Source: Gnetum montanum
Lineage: Eukaryota > Streptophyta > Gnetopsida > Gnetales > Gnetaceae
Length of the DNA: 64,000 nucleotides
Direction of reading: 5' to 3'
Assembly (NCBI GenBank): GCA_015680685.1
Contig: MNCI01008066.1
Span: 427,731 to 491,730 of the forward strand
The notes under the pieces were generated by a model, which worked only from the letters and a program-made list of their open reading frames with translations, did not search any database and was not told where the DNA came from. The first letter of the stretch is position 1. The number at the start of each line of letters is the position of its first letter. The position numbers were made by a program, and so were the translations under genes. Positions 53,167 to 63,985 of this stretch are shown one piece after another.

Positions 53167-55970
53167 ATGGTCCCTAAATGAGGACAATAAGGAGGACCCT
53201 CTCAGGGTGCATCCAAATGGCCAAGGAGAGGTAGAGGTCAAGCACCTTCCATAGAACATGTAGAGTAGGAGGCACAACCACTCAACATCCATCAAGAACC
53301 CCTTGTTACTGCATAATATGGGCATGCAAAAGGTGGAGAAGGTAGAGCACTTGAATAGGGACAACATCTCACATTGTCTCCAAAATGTGTTCAGGAAATT
53401 TAGGAAAGGTCCACATCATCTGTAGTGATCATGGAATTTCATTTTGGACCATTTACCAAATTTTTCCCTGAGTCAAGCAGATATCAACTCAAAGGATCTC
53501 CACTGTGGCTTGTTCTCTTAGAGAGTGGTGAATGGTATTTGGGGGAGACGTACCAATTTTGGCATAATAAGGAAGAAGGTACCACTGCTGATATTGTTGG
53601 GATTTCAGTCGATTTCTCTACCAAGGCCATTTTAGAAGTTTTGAACCTTCCAAATACAGGGCCCAAGGTTTCTCACCTATCCACTAGCTTTGATGCTAAT
53701 GCATGAGAAATATGGATAAAAAGGACATACAACAAGGAGGATAAAACATATGGGGAGCTCACACTTGAAGAGAGAATCTATTTTAAAATTGACACCTATT
53801 ACCTCTTTCCAAAAAAAGGATTAAACTGAATTTCCACCTATGTGGCTAGAGGAAGTGCAATCCTGATGGGCAAGGTTAATGCCAACTTGCCTCATCTATA
53901 TCTCACAGAAATATTAAGGTAGTTTGAAGAACATAATATGGGGAAGTTTGCATTGCCTTTTTCCTATTTAATTAGGAAGTTGTGTTGGCATGCTAGAATT
54001 TTGGGGTACACCAATGACGTCCCCAGAAAGGCTCAAAATGCCTCATATGCCAAGTTACTAAAGCCACTAGCACAAAGGAAAGATGTTGGTGAGACATTGA
54101 AGCCTAAGTAAGAGCAAAAAATTAGGCCCATTGCACCTCAAAAAACTAGGCCTAGCCAACTTCTAGACACAAGGCCCAATCAACAATAGGAAGCAAGGCC
54201 TAGCATACAAACCGTAGGTCAGTAAGACCAACCACCACCACCACCACAAGATTATTAACCGTCGATGAGCCATCTCTAGGCCATTGCAAAAATGATCAGA
54301 TGGGGAAATTATGATAAGGCTAACCTCTTCAAGGTCATTGATGATGCCATATAGCCCACTATCATAATTGATCACACATGGGGTGAGGTTTCTATACAAA
54401 CTGGAGGAAGGGAATCACGTTGGTCATAGCAGATCTCTAGAAACACTACATCTTTTCAAGTGAAATTAGAAACTAGTGAAGGTATCATAATAGTGATTAT
54501 GCAACACCAGGATATAGTGGGAGTAGTAGAAGTGGTCATAGACCACATCAAAGAATCATTCAGTGTTCCTAATGTGCCACTGATAGATATCACAAGAGCA
54601 TGTGATGCTCAAACCTTAGCTAGTCCCTCGATGACTCCTGAAGATCATGAGGATGTTTTGGATTGGTTGCTACAAATAGGACAAGTGATGAAATCCTTGT
54701 TTGACATCCCTCAAGATGTCATAGCAACACAATCAGACCTTATTTCCATAAAAGGAAAGCTAGTCATGACAGAGGTTAGGATTGAACATGTTGAGGATGA
54801 GTTGAGAAGACTCTAAGAGAAGTTCGTTGTCCTGCAAGCTGCATAGTGGGATTTGTCCCAACTTATTCTAACTGACCAGCTAGAGTCATTTTAGACTAAG
54901 CAACTAAATAAACTATTAGAAGAGAATAAAAGACAAGGGAAAATAAGAAGGCTAATTAGGATGCTTCAAAGGCACAAGCCCAAACTTATGCACATGCTAA
55001 AGCACTTAAGGCCTTACAAGAAGAAAATAAACACCTTGCTGCTAAGAATCTTTGGTTGACCACGATTGAAAAATAGAAGAATGTTCTTGAGGAGAATTTC
55101 TAGCAAATGCAAGAACAATTAATAAGGGTCAACCAGGATATGAATTACTTAGCTAGAGAAAATAGAACCCTCTCAATGGAGGAGGTATGTGTGATCCATT
55201 AGAAGAAGACTATTGAAATAAGCATGTGGTAGAATGAGGCTAAGTGACATGAAAAAATAAAGGAACATTTTTGAGATAAGGTGGGGATGTACAAGTAGAT
55301 CATTAAGAAAGAAATCTATATGGCCAAGGCTGATATCAATACTCTTAGTGCTCAGAACGTTGATTGGTAGGCCATACTAGATACTTATGCCTTTACCCAT
55401 AAAGTAGAACTAAAGAGTTGAGACCTGTAGATGCAAAATATCATAGAGTACATGGAGTTGGCAAACCTATGGTATGCCAACTTAGCCATGTTGACAATAG
55501 GATGCCCAAGGATAGAATTGGAGAAGTAGGTAGAAGCCACCTATGCCAAGTATGAAGAAGAATTTGTGAAACACAAAAAGACACTACAGAAATTAGAGGT
55601 AGCAAATTCTGAGTTAGAGGTGGTCAAGGCTAGTTACCAAGGGCAAAAGGATGTCACAGCAGATTTGGCTCGACGGCTCATGGATTACTAAGAATGTAGA
55701 GAAAAATTTAGAGTCTATGAGGAGGAATGATGATTGTTTGTGGCTTGGTACGTCAAAGTGAATTAGATGTTTTTGCAACTGCTGTGCCCATGGGAGGTGC
55801 TGACTCCATCAAATATTGGAACATCAGCATGGATGACACATGATCCCATAATCGAAGAGGAAAAGTTTTAGGCGCTCCTTCAGAGATATCCATTTCCAAA
55901 GGCTGGAGCACAAGATAAGGGGATGAGATCCATGGAGGAGCCACCACCACTAGAAACCACATGAGTTCCA
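53167..55970 (+). pseudogene. Element E ORF2: plant-transposon-protein-like domain plus coiled coil
   Basis: The likely start is the ATG at 53167, aligned with element C. The N-terminal domain (53,425-54,080) reads HFGPFTKFFPESSRYQLKGS, YLGETYQFWHNKEEG, GISVDFSTKAILEVLNLPNT, then ILMGKVNANLPHLYL, LPFSYLIRKLCWHARI-like sequence and GYTNDVPRKAQNASYAKLLK. A Pro-rich linker holds a CCACCACCA run (54,232-54,246). The frame 54460-54816 gives LETSEGIIIVIMQHQDIVG and LVMTEVRIEHVEDELRRL, opening a coiled coil that continues in two frames to about 55,650 (TYAHAKALKALQEENKH, LARENRTLSMEE, KTLQKLEVANSELEVVKASY). The end is near 55,965. Several stops sit at the same places as in element C. Function unknown. 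Confidence 0.77.
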
Positions 55971-56119
55971 ACAATTTTGTCTTTCTTATTCTATGTTGGT
56001 GTCCTAATGTTATTTTTTTTAATTCCACACTATGACATGAAGTATTTCATAGTTAGTCAATAATTCCATACCTATCCACTCTGTAATCAAATGAACTCAT
56101 TCTCATTTTGATTGTTTGA

Positions 56120-56153
56120 CTCGAGGATGAGTTGTTATTCAGTCATGGGGGTA
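56120..56153 (+). other. Element E polypurine tract and pre-PPT block
   Basis: ACTCGAGGATGAGTTGTTAT, then TTCAGTCATGGGGGTA up to the LTR start. Confidence 0.85.
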
Positions 56154-57017
56154 TGATGAATTGTGGTTTGCCAGGTCCCAATATTGGATACTCGATATTA
56201 GGTACACGATATTGAAGTTTGGATAATGATATCGAATACATGATATTGTGATTCCTATGTTGGCCTATAAATATAGCACTCAAGCGCACAGAAAGGAAGT
56301 CAGTTGGTAAGTCCTTAGGGTAGAGTCCTTTTGTCAGTTTTCTATTAGTTTTTATTTCCTTCCCAAGTGCATGCCCATAGTGTGATGATTGTAATTGTAT
56401 GAAACCTTTGTTCGAGTGTGATGTACTTGGACACACACATAATCAGCAATAAAGATTGAGATTACTCCATCATTGTAGCATTCACTCAATTTTTAATAGT
56501 TTTTTTTGTTAATTATTATTTATTATTTTCTTAATTAATATATTTTATCATTATTCAGTATTCCGGTTGTTAATGCAGAATGAGTACATCTTAATCACGA
56601 ACATTTAAGTGTAACTACTTGGTAACCTAGTAGCATATCTAGTAGTGCTCAAGTAATATGCACTTGGTAACCCCAGCAGTAGTACACAAGGTCCAAGATG
56701 TGTGTGGATGATTAAGGACAAATGCTCATCGCACTTAGGCTAGTTTAGATTTTACTTCATATTGCTTATTAGCTTAATCAAGATTATTTCTCATTGTCTC
56801 TAGGAGTAGTTTAGTGTTAGAAATCACATCATACAGCTCATTCTGGACTAAACCATACATGACAGAGAAAATACTAGTCTAGGTGGGAAGACAATGAATT
56901 GCAATAAACATGTAACTATCTAGGTGCCACAACTAGTTCATCTATGGAGTTTGATTAGATCGCACGTACACACTCATATTCGTATGGTTGAGGGTAGGGG
57001 TACCTTGCCGCTTATCA
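56154..57017 (+). repeat. Element E 3' LTR
   Basis: An 864 bp LTR, TGATGAATTGTGG to GCCGCTTATCA (the last CTCATCA is changed to CTTATCA), followed by the ACTAG duplication. TATAAATATA lies at 56266-56275. Confidence 0.94.
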
Positions 57018-57022
57018 ACTAG

Positions 57023-57400
57023 GCATGGGTCTAGGCCTGGCATATCTTCATATGATTAGAAAAATGCCTTAATGTTTTTTTGTAAGACTTTAGTAATATC
57101 TTGGGCACATTGAGGCTTTAGTGAAGAACTTAATTTAAGGGTTTTCTCCTCACGACTATGTGTTGTGATAGGAATCTCAACTAAAGTATCTTCAACTATG
57201 TCTTCTACTTCTAAGTCAAGGGTTTTGGCTAGGTTTTCAGGCCATTCTAGAGGTTTCACTATTGAGGCTATGTGGTCTACAAAATTCTCAGGCTCAAAAT
57301 CTAGGCAATCATAGTTGATACACCATTTAATATGGCCATGAGGTCCATGTACACACATAGGCAAATTGATTTGCTTCTAGGTACTCATCCTTTGATCCTG
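57023..57400 (-). pseudogene. Element G pol, protease-RT linker and RT start
   Basis: The minus-strand frame 57364-57056 reads HIKWCINYDCLDFEPENF, KPLEWPENLAKTLDLEVED, then VEIPITTHSREEKTLKLSSS and ITKVLQKNIKAFF, a stop, and SYEDMPGLDP just before the element E junction. 'FAWSYEDMPGLDP' opens RT in Tat-type Gypsy elements. Upstream (57,405-57,390 in sense) AATATGCAG/GATCAAAGG is a good 3' splice site. Ogre elements are known to have an intron before RT, so the open frame may begin at a splice junction. Confidence 0.75.
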
Positions 57401-58249
57401 CATATTAACCAAAATAATATTAAGTGGAACCTAGGTAAAAGTAAATAAATGATGTTAATATGTTATAAAAAACATCCAAATATGATGTAGTCAAGGCCAT
57501 TGAAGGTCATTAATGAGATGAGGTCAATTTGGAAAAGTACAATAGAGGCAAACAAAGGTCATATAAAGGTCAAAAAAGGGGAAGTATAAGGAGTAAGGCC
57601 ACAAATAATCAATAAATGTCACAATTTTTTTAGTTTAATGCCTTAGTGGTATGTGATACCAGTTTATAGTCTTGGTGAACTATGATGCTAGTTTAAGGCC
57701 TTAGTAGGCCATGGTCATATGGTGTCAAACACTGGTCAAGGAAGGTCTAACCCTACTATTTGATATCATTTAAAGGCAAAAAAAGGCAAATAGAGCTGTA
57801 ATAAGATAAATAATGAACATATAATGTTGTATAACAACCATAGAAAGTTAACAAGGTTCCCAAGGTAACATAAGTCCAAAAACAAGCCAAAACATTACAC
57901 AATAAGTCAAAAAATCAAGTAAAATGGGCCATATATGATTCAATTTGGTTAATATAAGTTAGAAAATGGTTACTTTTTGATAGTTTTTAGCCTTAGCAGG
58001 AGATGTTTTAAGGCTACAAGGCTATTAGTTGAGTTTAGACATCAATATAGGTTGTTTTTGGGCTATCTTGACCTAAAAATCAAGTACCTTGAGGCTTCCA
58101 CACTAGGTGCAACATGGAAATAGAGTCCCTTAGTATGGAGACTAAGGAAAATATGTTTTAGGACGTTCAGAGGTCCAAAATTGAGGTCCAAGGACCTTCC
58201 CAAGGTAGTGCAAGGTTAGATCCATCAAAATTGGACTCCCCAGAGGTCT

Positions 58250-61200
58250 ATAAAGGCCAAAAAGCAAGTTTTGAAGTCTTCACCCCTTGTTTCCATGCTA
58301 GAAAGTGTGGAGAAGAGGAGGGTTAGCATGGGGAACCAAAATCCAAGCAAAAATGAGATCAAACATGGTCAAATAAGTGGATGGCATCCAAATCTGGAAC
58401 TTCTACATCTCTTGGCTTTGTTCTAAGATAATTTGAGGCCATTTTATGGGTTTATAGGTGTTGAAATGACTTCCCCTCCTTTTTCAATGCTAGGCACAGT
58501 ATCCTTAGCATGGAAAAATAGGGGGACACTTATTTGATGAATTTGGAGTGGTTTTAGGGCACTTTGACTAGGCTCCTAGGCCCCTAGGTTTGTAGACTTC
58601 AATTCTTCAAGTTTCCAGCTAATTTTGGCCATGTATGAAGGTTTTTTAAGGTTACTTAGGGTCTTCACCCCATGTTCCCACGTTGGGCAAGTTATGCCAA
58701 CATGAAAGAATGGGGGAAATAGGTTTTGAGATTGAAATGAGGTCAAAAAAATGAAATCTTGAGGCTATGAGGTCCTAGGCTTATGTGGCAAAGATCTTTG
58801 GCTTCTAGTAGTGTCATCTTGCCTCCAAAAGTGTAAAAGGAACTTCCCCCTTGTTTCCATGTTGGAGAAGTTACTCCAACATGGAAGAAGTATAAATCAT
58901 ACATCTAGGCCAATTCGAATCACAAGTGACCCTGCATGTTACTTCTCAAGATTATCAAGGTCAAGGGCTATGGATCCATGTCAAAATTGGATAGTTTTGG
59001 GCATTCCTAAGTGGTTTTTTGGCTTTCCCTGTTTCTTCCATGTTAGGGATAAAGAGCTTAGGATGGAAAATAGAGGGAAGTATATTTTCTAACTAATTTA
59101 TGGCTTAATCAACTTTGCATCTCAATCTTTGGGGCTACTAAGGTCAAGGGTTAGGGATTGGTATCAAGATTGAATAGTTTTGGGCATTCCTAAGTGGTTT
59201 TTTTGGCTTCCCCCTTTCTTCCATGCTGGGGATAGAGAGATCAACATGGAAAACAAGGGGGAGTGGATTTTTAACCAATTTTAACCTTAATCGACTCTAC
59301 ATGTTAGCCCTTGGGGCTACCATGGTTGAGGATTCTGGTTTGGTCTCAAGTTTTTGCAATTTTGGGCATTCTCGAATGGTTTTTTTTTGGCTTTCTCCAA
59401 TCCTTCCATGCTAGGGATAGAGAGATCAACATGGAAAATAAGGGGGAGTGGATTTTTGATCAATTTTTACCTCATTTGACTTTGCATGTTAGCCCCTAGG
59501 GCTACCAGGGTCGAGGATTGAGGTTTGGTCTCAAGTTTTAGCATTCTTGTGCATTTCAAAGTGGTTTTTTTTGGCTTCACCCCATTCTTCCACGCTGGGG
59601 ATAGAAATATCAATGTGGAAAACAAGGGGGGAGTGTATTTTTTACCAAATTTAACCTCAATTAAGTTTGCATGTAAGCCTTTAGGGCTATTAGGGTCAAC
59701 GACTAAGGTTTGGTTTCAAGATTTGGAAATCTTGGGCATTCCCAAGTGGCTTTCCTCCTTTCTTCCACACTAGGGATAGAAATCTTAGTATGTAAAACAA
59801 GGGGGAGTGGAATTTTAACCAAATTTGATCTCAATCAACTTTGTGTGTCAATCCTTGAGGCTATTGAGGTTGAGGGCAGGGGCTTGGGGCCAAACTTGGG
59901 CTTTTTAGAGGGTTTCTAGGTGGTTTTTTAACGTACCCCCTTTTCCCATGCTAGGGATTTTATGATTAGTGTGGAAGAATGGGGGAAAATATTTTTGATG
60001 CTTTATGGTAGGCTTTGGTCATGCATGTGCGCTCCTAAGGTTGCTGGGAACAACAATCAATGCTTGGTGTCAGAATTTGGTTGTCTTGAAGGTTGATGAG
60101 TTGTTTTTGGGCTTTCCCAACTTCTTCCACATTGGGGCTTCCATGATCAATGTGGAAAAATGGGGGGAAGGATTTTTGGTGATTTTTGGCTAATTTCAAT
60201 CATGCATGTAGGTTTCCAAGGTTGCTAGCAATGACTACTAATATTTGATGTTAAAATTTGGTTATCTCAAAGGTAATAAGGTACTTTTTGGACTTCTCCC
60301 TGCCCCCCCCCCTTTTCCATTCTAGGGCTTACATGATAAATGTGGAAAATTGGGGGAAAATACTTTTGATCACTTTTTGCCACTACTAGGCATGCATGTA
60401 GGCTTCTCAGGTTGCTGACATTGACTACTAACATTTGATGTCAAAATTTGGCTATTTCAAGGTTTTTAAGATATTTATTGAACTTCCCCACCTTTTTCCA
60501 TGTTGGGGCATCCATTTTTAGCATGAAAAATTGGGAAAAAAATTTTTAGTCACTTCTGAACACTTTTGATTATGCATGTAGGCCCCTAAGGTTACAAGTG
60601 TTGCCTACTATCATCTAACTCTAAAATTTGACTATTTAAAGGGTCGTAAGCTATTTTTTGAACTTCCCCCCCTTTTCCCAGGTTGGGGATTCCAAGGTTA
60701 GCATGGAAAATTTGGGAGAAAATATTTTTTGATCATTTTTTTATCAATCTAGCCATGCATGTGCGCTCATAGGGTTGTTGGCATTGGTCATTAGTGCCCA
60801 AGGTTAAAATCTGGTCATTTTGGGGGCTATGAGGGGGCTTTTAGGCTTCCCCCTTCCTTACATACTAGGGGTAGAAGGATTAGTGTGGACAAGGTCTCCC
60901 AAATCAAGAAAATTAGATGTAGGCCAGATTTGTAGCTAATCAACCATGCATGTCAACCTTCGGGGTTGCCAATGTTAATGGTCAATGTGGGATGTTAAAA
61001 TTTGATAGTTTGGAGGCGTGTTAGTATCTCATGTAACTTATCCCATTTCTTCCATAATGGGAATGGTGGCCCCAACATGGATGAGAGGGGAATGATAGAT
61101 TTATACCATTTTTAACCCACTTTGGAGCTTTTGGAAACTTCAGAGGGGTTCGATAGGGTCTAGGGGTCACTGGTCATTAAGTCATCAAATTAAGTCATTT

Positions 61201-61640
61201 TTGGCTTCCCCCATATTTCTAAATTGCATATGAAAGGCTCAATGTGGATGAAGTATCCCCCATCATGGAAAACACCAAATCTCAAGTTTTGACTAGTTTT
61301 GACTCGGTTGGGTGAGGTCCTAAGGCTACCAAAGATGCTTGGAGGGGTTTTAGGTCATGTGGAATCCACTTTGGGGTAAAATTTATGCTAGATGAATGTT
61401 TGGGAGGTAAGAGTGAGTGTTACTCCCCTTCTTCCATGTTAGGCACTACTTCCCTAACATGGAAGTCCATGGTGCAATGCATTGTTCATGTTTTGTCCAA
61501 ATATGGAAACTCAGGGTTGAAAAAGGTATGTCTGGGTTGCTAAAAATAGAAAGATATTGTAATGCTAATAAATTTGAAAAATAATAAACATTTTTCTGCG
61601 TTGGGAATGGTATTCCTAGTGTGGATGCATGAGGGTAAGG
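58250..61640. repeat. tandem array, about 181 bp period, about 18 units, most with an imperfect hairpin
   Basis: Most units contain TTCCATGCTAGGG, 10-20 bases, then TTAGCATGGAAAA, plus flanks such as AAGTGGTTTTTTTGGCTTCCCC and GGGCTACCAAGGTCAAGG. Left-arm starts read at about 58,291, 58,482, 58,675, 58,855, 59,036, 59,218, 59,404, 59,588, 59,763, 59,943, 60,124, 60,315, 60,496, 60,675, 60,855, 61,051, 61,218, 61,432 and 61,597, so spacing is mostly 175-195. In the best-kept units both arms change together (for example TTCCACATTG with CAATGTGGAA, and TTCCATGTTGGAG with CTCCAACATGGAA); the unit near 61,218 is too decayed to pair well. Short open frames here are by-products of the repeat. Confidence 0.88.
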
Positions 61641-62050
61641 TTGCCATCATGTCTTAAGTGTTGAAATTGATAAGTTTCATCAAAAGGGAAGGTGCTGGGT
61701 GGGGCCCACAATTGAAAAATTTAAAATTTTGAAAAGTGAAGTTGTTTTCCCCCTTAAAATCAATTTGAACAAAAATTTCCCCCCTTTTTCTTTGGTTCAC
61801 TTGGAGTCATGGTGCACTAAATTAGCAATTGGGGTTTTATTTAGGTATAGGTGGGTTTTATATGTCAAAATTTGCAAATTTTGATCATAATTGTCATTCT
61901 TTAGAAACAAAGAATTAAATGAGTACTCTAGAAAAGGTTCTTGTGGCAACCACAACCAATATTTACTGTGGAAGCCTCCCATCTTCCTTGCAACTAGCGT
62001 AGTACCCTCATCTTCTCCAAATTTTCTCTTTCAAAACCTTGAGCCTACAA

Positions 62051-62176
62051 TGGCACCAAAATAGAGAGGAAGAAAGAGCAAGAACCCCATGATCTAGAGG
62101 ATGGATGAGCATTCAAGGGACTTATTAGAGGTTCCAAGGCCTATCTCCATCTAAGCCCCATCAGTCATTGCTCCAA
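62051..62176 (+). pseudogene. possible first exon of a retroelement gene
   Basis: The ATG at about 62,051 opens a Lys/Arg-rich reading (MAPK, stop, RGRKSKNPMI, stop, RMDEHSRDLLEVPRPISI) interrupted by two TAG and one TAA, and ending at CCAAG/GTAGGAA, a fair 5' splice site. The following 900 bases are T-rich, as plant introns are in sense. No domain is recognised. It may be the start of a gag-like gene on the plus strand. Confidence 0.35.
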
Positions 62177-63130
62177 GGTAGGAAATTTTACCTATTTCTG
62201 CCTTTGTTTTTTTATGATTTTTCTTATTTTTGCTTTCCAAGTGTCAGGAATGTTTTTTTAGATATCCTCTAATGGAGGGATTATGTTAGAATTTTGACAA
62301 AATCCCACCTCCTATTTTGGATCATTCGATGTAGATCTATAATTATTTTGCCTCTTTAGCTTTTGTAGATTTCATTTTGAAAATAGGCTTTGTTGTTGTG
62401 TGCTTTTGCATCAAAATGTTAGAATATGACCATTTTTTTCAGATCTAGGCCTTGGAATTTGTTAAAATTAAATTTTAAAAAAATCCCACCCCATTATTTT
62501 GATTTGAATTTAAAGGGTTTTCAATGGTTTTGGTTATTTTGACTATTTTAATGGCTTTATGAAATTTAGTCTTTGGGTTTTTTTTTTTGAAGTTTTTCCA
62601 TGAAAAAGAAAGCTAAGTTTTGTATTTTTTCTTGGTAAAATAGCTACATATTTGTGAAATCAAATTTTATGGGTTTTTAGCCCTTTTTTTAAGCTTCTTG
62701 ATGGTTATTTTCTTATTTAATTTGGCTTTGAAAAGAGGGAGTTATGGTTGTTTTCCTAATCTTGTGCAATTAGGTTATGTGTGCTACTTTTGTAATTTCA
62801 TGTAGATTTATGAAATTTTCACAAGAAAATGGCAAAGGTTATTACTATTTCCTAGTCATATCTACATAGGCTTTTCCTTTAGCTTTCCAATGGAGGTGGA
62901 ATCACTTCAATTGGATTTAAAATTAATTTTTTATGAATCTTTTGCTAAGGTTGTAGTACATTACCCAAAATAGCAGTGGTTGATTTCTTACTTTTTCTAG
63001 GAGAGTAAAAGCTTTTTTTTATTTGAAGTAAGTTTTTTGTTGTCAATTCATGGCTTTTCTAAGTTTGTTCTTTTTCTAAATTTTTGCATAGTTTTGTCAC
63101 CCTAGTTGTGCTTTACTTCCTCCATATGTT
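62177..63130 (+). other. T-rich non-coding stretch
   Basis: Strongly T-rich on the plus strand with many TTTT runs and no open frames. It could be an intron of the preceding exon-like segment (TTCAGTTTTAG near 63,154 is a possible acceptor). No other feature seen. Confidence 0.4.
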
Positions 63131-63149
63131 CCCAAAGGTAGACTTCAGT

Positions 63150-63900
63150 TTTAGGCTATGGATCTTCTTTGTTATTTTGGTTGTGGGCTTTAGCATCCTC
63201 TTGTGGCTCATTAGTTAAAGGAGATGGGGTAGAGGAGGTCATAGGTATAGTTGAAATGGGAGTGGGCTTTGGTGGGCCCACTTCCTTTTGTGCCTCCATT
63301 TTCTTGTCTCCCTTGTTGTCAAGATTTTGCTTATACTTCCTCCTTTGGTTGGCTAAAATGTTTTGGTTGTTAGCCATTGGTTGTAAGGAAGAGGTAGTAG
63401 CATCGGCTATCATAGGGGGTCACTGTGCAATTGGTTGGGATACAACTATTTGGATTGTATTATGTTGGGGGACCTTGATGACAAAAGGTTCTTTTGGAGG
63501 TGTTTATGATAGTACCCTCACAACAAAGGGAGGTCTTGAGATATGGGAAGCTAAATAAGCTCTCTCATTATAAAGGGGGTACTTGGATCATGAATGGTTC
63601 TCTCATAGGTCTTTGATTGTTATCAATGTTGCATGTGCCCACTTCTTAATAGTTGATCAAGGATTGGATCAAGCCTTCAAAATGATATTTGCCAATGAAG
63701 GTAAAGGGAAATTTGGTGGATTTTCAAAAAGGCATGGTTATAGTGTGATAATTACTTAAGAATAGGCTATAAATGTGAAGATTGGAGTAAATTTCAATGA
63801 ATGGAATTTAAAAACTCTTAGAGAAAATGAAAATGGAAAAAAAAATGACATACTATAATTACTAAGTGGGGGGATAAGGGAGGTTTACCCCTTTACCAGA
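63150..63900 (-). pseudogene. gag-like remnant, possibly of element G
   Basis: The minus strand reads NERAYLASHISRPPFVVRVL (about 63,570), then PPKEPFVIKVPQHNTIQIVV, and the frame 63413-63156 with ANQRRKYKQNLDNKGDKKME and a Pro/Ser/Thr-rich tail (PPKPTPISTIPMTSSTPSPL). The Pro-rich, basic composition and the 'RP-PF' pattern are reminiscent of Tat-type gag C-termini, and the strand agrees with element G, but no diagnostic motif is present. The overlapping plus frame 63169-63558 is hydrophobic and probably spurious. Confidence 0.35.
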
Positions 63901-63985
63901 AATAGAATATTGGCAATGTTTGCTTTAACCCTCCCTTAAGTTGGATTCCAAATGCCTCTACACTAGGTATGGTAGTGGGGAAAGA

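Larger units (their letters stand above)
47836..57017 (+). mobile_element. Element E: non-autonomous Athila-like element (gag + ORF2, no pol)
   Basis: It is flanked by ACTAG (47831-47835 and 57018-57022). The 5' LTR is 47836-48691 and the 3' LTR 56154-57017. The whole is 9182 bp on the plus strand. The order is as in element C: LTR, tRNA-Asp-like primer site, gag, about 1.4 kb non-coding, internal promoter-like module, ORF2, polypurine tract, LTR. No pol domain lies between gag and ORF2. The LTR is related to, but clearly diverged from, that of C. Confidence 0.94.
44600..57480 (-). mobile_element. Element G: Tat/Ogre-like Ty3/Gypsy element, split by element E
   Basis: Pol reads on the minus strand from about 57,400 down to 57,023, then, across element E, from 47,830 to about 44,720. 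Removing E and one ACTAG copy joins SYEDMPGLDP to the following RT segment in the usual Gypsy order. LTR ends were not found. Non-coding DNA on both outer sides shares the GTTTAAGGCC repeat and the hairpin unit, so these may be LTR or untranslated parts, but this is inference. Confidence 0.75.

Noticed and set aside
31540-55970. ORF2 as a viral envelope protein
   Set aside because: No signal peptide, membrane segment or Cys pattern is visible; the position alone, after integrase, is not enough.
58811-60193. Series of six short plus frames with similar peptides
   Set aside because: They recur with the 181 bp unit and change frame from unit to unit; products of the repeat, not a protein family.
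508-63156. CRISPR array, bacterial operons, ribosome-binding sites or integrative elements
   Set aside because: The DNA is plant nuclear repeat sequence; the tandem repeats lack regular short repeats with unique spacers.
63169-63558. 129-codon hydrophobic plus frame, candidate membrane protein
   Set aside because: It overlaps a gag-like minus reading, has Cys/Leu/Trp-rich composition expected of an antisense frame, and has no recognisable domain.
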